From NCBI GenBank assembly GCA_964609625.1, contig CAZSRS010000068.1, positions 1 through 12,758 on the forward strand: a DNA stretch of 12,758 nt, given 5' to 3'. Of this stretch, positions 5,631 to 12,332 are shown in pieces. The notes under the pieces were generated by a model. That model saw only the letters and a program-made list of their open reading frames with translations. It did no database searches and was not told the origin of the DNA. Within the stretch, counting starts at the first letter, position 1; every line of letters starts with the position of its first letter. The DNA is from G963674665 sp964609625. Its GTDB lineage: Bacteria; Desulfobacterota; Desulfovibrionia; Desulfovibrionales; Desulfovibrionaceae. A program made the translations under genes and the position numbers.

Positions 5631-7919
5631 ATGGCCGACAAAATAGGTGTTTATTTCGATGAATCCAGCATCGGCCCGTACTTCGATTTCGAGGAACTGG
5701 TCGATTACGTAGAGAACAAATGGGGCGATCTTTGCCAGGTGGCCAAGTCCCACAAGCTTCTGCCGGGCGAGGCTGGAATCAAGATGATCGAGGCCGACAT
5801 CGCCGAGAACGAACTCGACGGTGTGGTCATCTGCGGCGCGTCCCCCCGCGTGGACTGGGACGCCTACATGTTCGAGGGTGTTTCCGTCGAGCGCGTGAAC
5901 ATCCGCGAACAGTGCGTCATGAGCTACCAGGATCCGGACGGCGCCGAACTCGTGGCTGGCGAGGAGACCCCCGAGACACTGCTGGGCATCGTCAAGGACT
6001 ATATCAACATGGGGGTGGCCAAGCTCAAGAACACCAAGGTGCCCCAGCCGGAACAGCTCGATATCAACCGCACGATCATGGTCCTTGGCGGCGGCTGGAC
6101 CGGCCTCACCGCGGCGATGGCCGCTGCCGGCGCCGGTTATGACGTGGTGCTGGTGGAAAAGGCGGCCGCCCTTGGAGGTCATGCCGCGCAGTTGTACAAG
6201 TCCACGCCGCTGACCGCTCCCTACACCGATCTGCAGGACACCGGTATCGAAAAGAAGATCGCCGCGGTGCAGGAAGACAGCCGCATCAAGGTGCTCACCA
6301 ACGCGAAACTCCTTTCCCTGCAAGGGGCGCCTGGCCTGTACACGGCCACGGTAGCCACCTCCGGAGGCGAACAGGAGATCAAGATTGGTTCCGTTGTCCT
6401 GGCCACGGGCTGGGTGGAGCAGAGCACAGAGTATCTCAAGCCACTGGGCTACGGTACGATCAAGAATGTGATCACGGGCTGGGAATTCGAGAAGATGGCC
6501 AAGGGTGCCGGCATTCTCCGTCCCTCTGATGGTAAGCCCGCGAAGAGCGTGGCCTTTATCCTCAATACCACGAACTGCGAGCCCGAAGATCTGTACACGC
6601 CGCACTGCGGCGAGGTCTGCACCGACGAAAAGGAAGAAAAGAAGGAAGAGGAAGAAAAGAAGTACGTGCACAAGGATATGGAAGGTGCGCAGCACCTGCC
6701 CATGTCCCTGGGCGTGAACAGCGTGGTGGCCCTGAAACAGGCCAAATATCTGCGCGAGAAACAGCCCGACGGCTTGGCCTTCATCCTCTACGACCACATG
6801 ATCGTCCCCGGCATTCACGAACGGTTTTACAAGACCGCGCAGGACGACCTGGGCGTGATGCTGACCAAGGCCGACATCGCGGGCATCGAGCAGGCCGAGG
6901 ATGGTGGTTGCATCGTCAAGGCCAAGCATACCCTCATCGGCGGCGACATCGAGATCAAGGTGGACCTGGTCGTTCTGCCGACAGGTATCGTACCGAGCAC
7001 GGCGAAAGACCCCATCGTCAACCTCGTCTATCGCCAGGGCCCGAACTTCCCTGACCTCGATCTCTTCGAGGGCTTTGCCGATTCCAACTACATCTGCTTC
7101 CCCTACGAGACCCGGCGCACGGGCGTTTACGCCGCGGGCAGTGTCCGCCAGCCCATGCTCATGGACATGGCCGAAGACGATGCCTATGGCGCCGCGCTCA
7201 AGGCCATCCAGTGCATCGAGTCCGCCAACAGGGGCGTCGCGGTGCATCCTCGCTCCGGCGACCTCTCCTACCCGGTGTTCAACTTCGTGCGCTGCACCCA
7301 GTGCAAGCGCTGCACCGAAGAATGTCCCTTCGGCGCCCTGGATGACGACGAGAAGGGCACGCCGCTCCCGAATCCGACACGCTGCCGCCGCTGCGGCACC
7401 TGCATGGGTGCTTGTCCGGAGCGCGTCATCTCCTTCGACACCTACGGCGTGGGCATGCTCTCGGAGATGATCCGCCAATACGACGTTCCCGACAACATGG
7501 CCGAGGGCGGTCCGCGCATCCTGGTCCTGGCCTGCGAGAACGACGCCTACCCCGCCTTGGACATGGCGGCTCTGCGTGGCCACACGTGGAGCCCGTACAT
7601 CCGCATCATCCCGGTGCGCTGTCTGGGTTCGGTCAACGCCATCTGGATCAAGGACGCCATGAGCCGCGGCACCGACGGTGTAATCCTCCTCGGCTGCAAG
7701 TACGGCGACGATTACCAGTGTCACTTTGTCAAAGGCAGCGAAATCTGCAACCGCCGCAAGGAGAACATCGCCGAGACCCTGAAGCAGCTCGGTATCGAAC
7801 CGGAGCGTGTGGAGCAGTACGAAGTCGCCATCGACGAGTACGACAAGATTCCGGACATCATTCAAGAGTTCATGGACATGGTCCTGAAACTGGGCCCCAA
7901 CCCGTTTAAGGGCTATTAA
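5631..7919 (+). CDS. qmoB: Quinone-interacting membrane-bound oxidoreductase subunit B (HdrA-MvhD-like), 762 aa
   Basis: QmoB is the large cytoplasmic flavin/iron-sulfur subunit of QmoABC. Domains in order: an N-terminal region of about 140 residues; an FAD fold, IMVLGGGWTGLTAAM (Gly 153, 155, 158); an HdrA-like middle with VVLATGWVEQ; a ferredoxin pair, CTQCKRCTEECP (Cys 555-565) and CRRCGTCMGACP (Cys 585-595); and a C-terminal MvhD-like domain from about residue 629, with ACEND, RCLGSVN and GCKYGDDYQC (Cys 689, 697), expected to bind a [2Fe-2S] centre. A highly charged insert, EKEEKKEEEEKK (333-344), follows Cys330. AGGGAGG (5615-5621) overlaps the end of qmoA and sets the start. It is cotranscribed and probably translationally coupled with qmoA; qmoC begins 12 nt after its stop. 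Confidence 0.95.
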   Translation: MADKIGVYFDESSIGPYFDFEELVDYVENKWGDLCQVAKSHKLLPGEAGIKMIEADIAENELDGVVICGASPRVDWDAYMFEGVSVERVNIREQCVMSYQDPDGAELVAGEETPETLLGIVKDYINMGVAKLKNTKVPQPEQLDINRTIMVLGGGWTGLTAAMAAAGAGYDVVLVEKAAALGGHAAQLYKSTPLTAPYTDLQDTGIEKKIAAVQEDSRIKVLTNAKLLSLQGAPGLYTATVATSGGEQEIKIGSVVLATGWVEQSTEYLKPLGYGTIKNVITGWEFEKMAKGAGILRPSDGKPAKSVAFILNTTNCEPEDLYTPHCGEVCTDEKEEKKEEEEKKYVHKDMEGAQHLPMSLGVNSVVALKQAKYLREKQPDGLAFILYDHMIVPGIHERFYKTAQDDLGVMLTKADIAGIEQAEDGGCIVKAKHTLIGGDIEIKVDLVVLPTGIVPSTAKDPIVNLVYRQGPNFPDLDLFEGFADSNYICFPYETRRTGVYAAGSVRQPMLMDMAEDDAYGAALKAIQCIESANRGVAVHPRSGDLSYPVFNFVRCTQCKRCTEECPFGALDDDEKGTPLPNPTRCRRCGTCMGACPERVISFDTYGVGMLSEMIRQYDVPDNMAEGGPRILVLACENDAYPALDMAALRGHTWSPYIRIIPVRCLGSVNAIWIKDAMSRGTDGVILLGCKYGDDYQCHFVKGSEICNRRKENIAETLKQLGIEPERVEQYEVAIDEYDKIPDIIQEFMDMVLKLGPNPFKGY

Positions 7920-7931
7920 GAGGAGATGATC

Positions 7932-9164
7932 ATGGCGCAAGCAACTCGCATCCAACCGGACCTTGATTTCATAAAGGAATTGCAGTCCGTCGGTGGGGAA
8001 TCCCTGAAGAAATGCTACCAGTGTGCCACTTGCAGCGTGGTCTGCCCGATCTCCCCGGCGAGCCAGCCCTTTCCGCGCAAGGAGATGATCTGGGCGCAAT
8101 GGGGATTGAAAGACAAGCTGGTGAACAACATCGACATCTGGCTCTGCCATAACTGCGGCACGTGCTCCGACCTCTGCCCGCGCGGCGCGAAACCTGGCGA
8201 TCTCCTGTCCGCGTTGCGTAACATGAGCTTCCAGAACCTGGTCGGGCCAAAGGCCATAGGCAAGTGGATGAGTTCGGCCAAATACCTGCCCATCCTCATA
8301 GGCATTCCGGCCATCCTCTTCCTGATCGTCTGGATCATCCGCGCCAGCATCGTGGGCAGCGCTTTCCCCACCATGGAAGACGGGTCCATCGTATACGGCA
8401 ATATCTTCTACGGCGACTACACCATCGACCCCATCTTCATATTGGTCTCCCTCTTTGTCGTCGTGTCCTTCTTTGCTGGAGTGAAAAACCTGATCAAGAG
8501 TTTCGAGCCCCAAGGTTCCGTGCTCTACATCGGCCAGGACCGTCAGCATTGGATCAAACACCTGCTGGACGTGATCTTCGGTGAAATCCTGCCCCACAAG
8601 AAGTTCACCGAATGTGGCGACGACAAGTCCGATCGCAAGATCGGCCACATGGCCCTGCTCTTCGGCTTCATATTCCTGGCCGTGGTCACCGGCGTGGTGG
8701 CCGGCGGACACTGGGGTGGGGCCTTCCTCGGGCATTTGCTCGGCGGGGACCAGCCCGATGCAAACGCCTTCGCCAAGCTGCTCTACGGCCTGGGCGAGTT
8801 GACCCACACGCCGTTGTCCCTGGGCAACGCCATCAAGATACTGGCCAACATCGGTGCCGTGCTGCTGGTGGTGGGGCTGGCCTATCTCACGATCAACAGA
8901 TTGGGCAAGAACCAGAAAACCAGCTCCTCTTCCTTCTACGATTGGTATCTTCTCGGCGTGATCTGGGCTGTCGCCCTCACCGGCATCGGCAGCGAGCTGC
9001 TGCGCCTCGCCGAGCTGAAGTACCTGGCCTTCCCCATGTACTACTGCCACTTGGTGGCGGTGTTCATGCTTTTCGCATACTTGCCCTGGTCCAAGCTCGG
9101 GCATTTGGTATACAGGACGGCGGCGATCACCTATGCACGGTACATGGGCCGCAAGACCCTTTGA
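7932..9164 (+). CDS. qmoC: Quinone-interacting membrane-bound oxidoreductase subunit C (HdrC-HdrE fusion), 410 aa
   Basis: QmoC anchors the complex in the cytoplasmic membrane and is the quinone-reactive haem b subunit. The N-terminal HdrC-like ferredoxin domain has CYQCATCSVVCP (Cys 28, 31, 34, 38) and CHNCGTCSDLCP (Cys 72, 75, 78, 82). The rest is a NarI/HdrE-like membrane domain with about six hydrophobic helices, near residues 118-138, 167-187, 239-259, 305-325, 340-360 and 372-395. Candidate haem-ligand histidines lie in KIGHMALLFG and YYCHLVAVF. ATG 7932 is preferred over the in-frame ATG at 7926 because AGGAG (7921-7925) is 6 nt from 7932 but abuts 7926. It has no CCG domain, so no HdrB-type disulfide site. 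The qmoD-type gene follows after 44 nt. Confidence 0.95.
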   Translation: MAQATRIQPDLDFIKELQSVGGESLKKCYQCATCSVVCPISPASQPFPRKEMIWAQWGLKDKLVNNIDIWLCHNCGTCSDLCPRGAKPGDLLSALRNMSFQNLVGPKAIGKWMSSAKYLPILIGIPAILFLIVWIIRASIVGSAFPTMEDGSIVYGNIFYGDYTIDPIFILVSLFVVVSFFAGVKNLIKSFEPQGSVLYIGQDRQHWIKHLLDVIFGEILPHKKFTECGDDKSDRKIGHMALLFGFIFLAVVTGVVAGGHWGGAFLGHLLGGDQPDANAFAKLLYGLGELTHTPLSLGNAIKILANIGAVLLVVGLAYLTINRLGKNQKTSSSSFYDWYLLGVIWAVALTGIGSELLRLAELKYLAFPMYYCHLVAVFMLFAYLPWSKLGHLVYRTAAITYARYMGRKTL

Positions 9165-9208
9165 TGACCGCTTAAACCAGAGAGTTTTCCTCAATAAAGG
9201 AGGCAGAT

Positions 9209-9943
9209 ATGTCTGAAGACGCACGCAGAGTTATCAAAATGGAGACCGTGCTTGGGCTTATCGCGGGCAAGAGCGGCGACGACATCTCCGATCTTCTGCG
9301 CTTTCTCACGCAGCGCGAACTGAGCACTCAGGAAGAAGGCATTGTGGCTCCCCTGGCCAAGGCCTGGATCTGCAGCAAGCATCCGCCGTTCATGGAGAGC
9401 CCCTACGATCCCACCGCCATCTACGAGGACTGGGTACAGAAGGGCATCAAACGTCTTGGTGACAACATCTCCGTGGCTCCCATTGCCGAGGGCGAGATGT
9501 CCGGCATAGGCGCGGTGCTGGATATGCTGACCGATAACAAGAATACCATTGCAGCCCTGAACGATGAAAAGGGTGCCCTTGAAGCCAAGATCGCGGAGCT
9601 TCAGCCCTTTGTGAAAAAGAGCCAGGACCTGGAGAAGAAGGTCGGACAACTCGAGGGCAAGATCGCGGGACTGGAAAAGGATGCAAAGGAACTCAAGGCC
9701 CAGACCGCCGAGTTCAAGGGCAAGCTCCCTGTCGCTGAGTCCGAACTCAACGACACCATCAAGGAGATCGTGACCAAGGCCCTGAAGGATGCGGTCAAGT
9801 CCGTGCCCCTGGGGGCTGCTGCTGGAGCGGCCGGCGGCGAGGCAGTGGCCGAGGCCGTGGTCGAGGAGGACACCTCCGGCGGCGTGCCCGACAGCTTCGG
9901 CTTTGGCGCATCCGGTTCGGACGGCGGAGGCTTCGGCTTCTAG
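9209..9943 (+). CDS. qmoD: QmoD-type conserved protein of unknown biochemical role, 244 aa
   Basis: This gene occupies the place of the conserved gene distal to qmoABC in Desulfovibrio (DVU0851 in D. vulgaris, later called QmoD); the assignment rests on position and overall form. The start ATG 9209 has AAAGGAGG (9196-9203) upstream. Residues 1-105 are a soluble alpha-helical region with one Cys (Cys55, KAWICSKHPP). Residues 108-175 form a Lys/Glu-rich heptad-like coiled coil (KGALEAKIAELQ, LEKKVGQLEGKIAGLEKDAK). An Ala/Gly-rich acidic tail follows, ending DGGGFGF. There is no signal peptide, membrane helix or cofactor motif, which suggests a scaffold or interaction role with QmoABC or AprAB rather than catalysis. 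It probably lies in the qmo operon, before the terminator at 9967. Confidence 0.8.
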   Translation: MSEDARRVIKMETVLGLIAGKSGDDISDLLRFLTQRELSTQEEGIVAPLAKAWICSKHPPFMESPYDPTAIYEDWVQKGIKRLGDNISVAPIAEGEMSGIGAVLDMLTDNKNTIAALNDEKGALEAKIAELQPFVKKSQDLEKKVGQLEGKIAGLEKDAKELKAQTAEFKGKLPVAESELNDTIKEIVTKALKDAVKSVPLGAAAGAAGGEAVAEAVVEEDTSGGVPDSFGFGASGSDGGGFGF

Positions 9944-9966
9944 TCCGACCAGAATCAGGATCATCC

Positions 9967-10005
9967 CGGCCGTCAGGTGTCTTAACGACGCTTGGCGGCC
10001 GTTTT
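9967..10005 (+). terminator. Intrinsic terminator of the qmo operon
   Basis: The left arm CGGCCGTCAGGTGTC (9967-9981), loop TTAAC and right arm GACGCTTGGCGGCCG (9987-10001) form a continuous 15-bp stem with three G-U pairs, followed by TTTT-CG-TTT. It lies in the 83-bp gap between the convergent qmoD and the minus-strand iron-sulfur gene. The minus-strand reading has no U-tract after the stem, so it acts in one direction only. Confidence 0.88.
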
Positions 10006-10026
10006 CGTTTGCCGGGTTTCTGGAGT

Positions 10027-11241
10027 TTACGCGGATTCGGCTACAGCCACGACGTCCAGCCAATGCACCACCCGTATCCCCTCGGGTGCGGTGGCCGTAA
10101 GTTGCAAGACGCAACCGCTGCATCCGGTCACCAGCGCATCACCAGACGCAGCCCCAAGGTTTTCCCAGCACGCGGTAGCCACGGTCCGGGACAAGTGGAT
10201 CGCAGCCAACTGCATGATCCCCCCCATGCCGCAGCATCTCGCCTCCTTCGGAACGTGCAACCGTTCGCCGAAACCTCGGCGCAACAGTTCCTGGTCCGTA
10301 TCCAAGCGCCCCCCATGGCAGGGGCGGTGGTAGTACACCGCGACAGGCGTCTGTTCCGTCACTTCCAGGTTGCACTTCCGCTCCAGGAGTAGCGCACTCA
10401 GGGGCTTGATGGATGTTGCCCAGAGCGCGGCCTCGCCGGGTTCCCATGGCAATGCCGCGTCCGCGGCATAGGCCAGGAGCCCTCCCAGACAGGAGGCGCA
10501 AAAAACAGTGAGGCAGGGCCTGCCGGCCTTGCGCCAGACAGCGATGTTATGCTCCTGCACGTGGCGTTGTTCGGCCCTGAGTCCCGCGTGCCCAAGAGTG
10601 GCGCCGCAGCACTCCCAGGCCAAGGTAGAGAGCGTACTGCCGCCGGCGGTCCGGACCATGATCTCCGCTTTCTCCAGCCAATCTCCGCGCGCAGCTGCGC
10701 CGACACATCCTGGAAAGACGGCCACTTGGGAGGGCATTCCGGTTACAGGAGCAGTGCAGTCGAACTGGAGCCAAGTGCGCGGTGTGGACTGAGGGGCCAT
10801 GCCCCGCAACAGGGACATGCGTGCCGTGCCGGGAAGCCGGTGGGGGTACTTGGCAGCCAAGCCGGCCAGGGCAGGCCAAGTGGCCCTGGCCCTGCGCATC
10901 CAGATTTTCCAGAGCCATTCGTAGAGCCCGGGGTGTCGGCCGCGCATGGCGGCGACCACTTCGACAGCCTCGAGTCCTTGGGGGCAGACATCGGCGCAAC
11001 GTCCACACCCCAGACACAGTCCGGCGAGTTCCTTTGCCGAACGTGGTGGGATGCTGCCCGCGCGGACAGCGGCGTCGAGCTGGTGTTTGGCCCTGGGACC
11101 GAGTTCCTCTCGGGCGGTGGCGGCGAGCAGCGGACAGACTTCAAGGCAACGGCCGCAGAGGATGCAGGCTTTTTCGTGCGGTTTCACGGGCAATGGTCGC
11201 GGATAAGGGTATGGCACCGGGGTTACGGCAGGTGCCGGCAC
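10027..11241 (-). CDS. Iron-sulfur/CCG-domain oxidoreductase subunit (GlcF/HdrD type), 404 aa
   Basis: The architecture is two [4Fe-4S] ferredoxin motifs, CILCGRCLEVCP (Cys 26-36) and CLGCGRCADVCP (Cys 76-86), followed by two complete CCG domains: Cys179, Cys211-Cys212-Gly, Cys248/251, and Cys308, Cys336-Cys337-Gly, Cys374/377. This is the layout and length of GlcF (glycolate oxidase iron-sulfur subunit) and of HdrD, where CCG domains bind noncubane clusters or form electron-transfer contacts. No FAD partner such as GlcD is in the window, so the substrate is unknown. The start is GTG 11241; there is no good Shine-Dalgarno. It lies 27 nt after the response-regulator stop on the same strand, so it is probably cotranscribed and coupled. 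It is convergent with the qmo operon; a functional link to Qmo is speculation. Confidence 0.85.
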   Translation of the reverse strand: MPAPAVTPVPYPYPRPLPVKPHEKACILCGRCLEVCPLLAATAREELGPRAKHQLDAAVRAGSIPPRSAKELAGLCLGCGRCADVCPQGLEAVEVVAAMRGRHPGLYEWLWKIWMRRARATWPALAGLAAKYPHRLPGTARMSLLRGMAPQSTPRTWLQFDCTAPVTGMPSQVAVFPGCVGAAARGDWLEKAEIMVRTAGGSTLSTLAWECCGATLGHAGLRAEQRHVQEHNIAVWRKAGRPCLTVFCASCLGGLLAYAADAALPWEPGEAALWATSIKPLSALLLERKCNLEVTEQTPVAVYYHRPCHGGRLDTDQELLRRGFGERLHVPKEARCCGMGGIMQLAAIHLSRTVATACWENLGAASGDALVTGCSGCVLQLTATAPEGIRVVHWLDVVAVAESA

Positions 11242-11268
11242 GGATGCTTGCCCAGAACAGCTGTGATG

Positions 11269-11988
11269 TCAAGGTGCTGCGGGATCCAAGAACGGTATTT
11301 CGCAGTCAATGAGGGAACTGTCCGCGGAGGAGTCGCGTAACAGACCGAAGCGGATGCCAAATGCACGCATCTCGGAAGTGGATTTGGTGCCGAGCTTGCG
11401 TTTGATGTTCGCCCGATGCTTTTCAATGGTTTTAACACTGCGGTGCAGGATCGCGGCGATTTCGCAAGTCTTCTTGCCTTTGGCCACATATTGCAGTACC
11501 TCGCGCTCTCTGTTGGTCAAAAGGTGCCAGCGCTCGTCGATGCGGGAATGAAGCGCCTGACACCTGAGACCGTCAATGAGCATCGCGGAGATGCCGCTGG
11601 AAACATATGAGCGGCCATTGATCACGGCGTCCAATGCCAGGAGCAGTTCATCCAGGCTGGCATCCTTGAGTACATAAGCGTCAGCTCCGCTCCGTAGGGC
11701 ATCATAGACGACGTCTTTTGCCGTCAGCATGGTGAGCACCACGATCTTGGCCTCGGGAGCCAGTTTTTTGATCTTACGGATGACACTCACACCGTCCCTG
11801 GCAGGGATGGCGATGTCCAAGACTAGGATGTCGGGGCGGCAACGAGTGTACGACGTGACAATAGCAGCACTGTCCGCTGCCTCCTCGACAATCAGGTACT
11901 TGCCGCTGCCCTGGAGCAAGGAGCGCAGGCCCTGCCGTACAAGGGTCTGCGGATCCGCGAGAACAATGGTGAGGGGAGCTGTGTCCAT
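11269..11988 (-). CDS. LuxR/NarL-family two-component response regulator, 239 aa
   Basis: The receiver domain spans about residues 6-122: Asp12, phospho-acceptor Asp58 in DILVLDIAIP, Thr87 in VVLT and Lys108 in YVLKDAS. The second acidic residue usual next to Asp12 is replaced by Pro (ADPQ instead of ADDH), so phosphorylation chemistry may be altered. A LuxR-type helix-turn-helix follows at about 155-215 (LTNREREVLQYVAKGKKTCE, SVKTIEKHRANIKRKL), then a 22-residue tail. ATG 11988 (MDTAPLTIVLADPQ) is chosen because it starts the receiver fold; an upstream in-frame start at 12054 lies before the likely promoter. It is transcribed away from a histidine-kinase fragment, its plausible former or present partner, and leads into the CCG-domain gene. 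Confidence 0.9.
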   Translation of the reverse strand: MDTAPLTIVLADPQTLVRQGLRSLLQGSGKYLIVEEAADSAAIVTSYTRCRPDILVLDIAIPARDGVSVIRKIKKLAPEAKIVVLTMLTAKDVVYDALRSGADAYVLKDASLDELLLALDAVINGRSYVSSGISAMLIDGLRCQALHSRIDERWHLLTNREREVLQYVAKGKKTCEIAAILHRSVKTIEKHRANIKRKLGTKSTSEMRAFGIRFGLLRDSSADSSLIDCEIPFLDPAAP

Positions 11989-12024
11989 TGAATCACCCGA
12001 GTGAAGTCTACTGGTTGCGTATTC

Positions 12025-12051
12025 ATAATACCAAATGATAATTACATTAAC
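12025..12051 (-). promoter_or_regulatory. Extended -10 promoter of the response regulator
   Basis: On the minus strand TGGTATTAT (12033-12025) is an extended -10 element, with a weak TGGTTA -35 (about 12053-12048) 17 nt upstream. Transcription would start near 12018, giving a 30-nt leader to ATG 11988. The weak -35 suggests an activator-dependent or low-level promoter. Confidence 0.55.
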
Positions 12052-12209
12052 CACACTTTCATGTATTCAAACCCAGAAAAACCATGGGAAGACCAGGAGC
12101 ATGTACCCAGAAAAATTGGGTGTAAGTACCAATAGACGGGATTCATGAAGTAGTGGAAGATATGTTTTGCATCGTACGATTGTTTTTGTGGAGAGAATTG
12201 ATCACGCAT
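12042..12209 (-). CDS. Possible 55-residue small protein, aromatic-rich
   Basis: The ATG at 12209-12207 is preceded by GGGGAGG (12222-12216) with a 6-nt spacer, a strong ribosome binding site for an otherwise AT-rich stretch. The product, MRDQFSPQKQ to EYMKVWLM, is unusually rich in Tyr, Phe, Trp and His, with a central hydrophobic run (MNPVYWYLHPIFLGT) too short and polar to be a sure membrane helix. CCCC-GAGCT-GGGG (12231-12219 on this strand) can fold over the Shine-Dalgarno. No family is recognised and no good promoter is seen. It ends just before the regulator's -10, so it may be a small upstream gene or a chance frame. Confidence 0.3.
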   Translation of the reverse strand: MRDQFSPQKQSYDAKHIFHYFMNPVYWYLHPIFLGTCSWSSHGFSGFEYMKVWLM

Positions 12210-12238
12210 GTATCGCCTCCCCAGCTCGGGGTTGGTTC

Positions 12239-12308
12239 TTGTCACGGACAATGAATGATCGACACGAAAAGAGTTGACTGATATCAACTAGTCTTTAGTA
12301 TATATAAT
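12239..12308 (+). promoter_or_regulatory. Palindromes and plus-strand promoter before the kinase fragment
   Basis: TTGTC-ACG-GACAA (12239-12251) and AGTTGA-CTGATA-TCAACT (12272-12289) are perfect inverted repeats. Downstream is a consensus -10, TATAAT (12303-12308), overlapped by TATATA (12299-12304). The TTGACT (12274-12279) in the second palindrome is a -35 only if paired with TATATA at a long 19-nt spacing. The second palindrome is therefore well placed as an operator for the plus-strand gene. Confidence 0.5.
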
Positions 12309-12332
12309 GACGTCGTCAAATGCAAGGGCTTT

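Noticed and set aside
4887..9224. Open frame of 1445 codons on the minus strand, antisense to qmoABC
   Set aside because: The opposite strand encodes three clear Qmo proteins with full motifs. The antisense product has repetitive His/Gly/Leu/Val composition typical of a GC-rich shadow, with no domain and no ribosome binding site.
10549..11340. Plus-strand open frames opposite the CCG-domain gene
   Set aside because: The minus strand shows two ferredoxin motifs and two complete CCG domains. The plus-strand frames are shadows.
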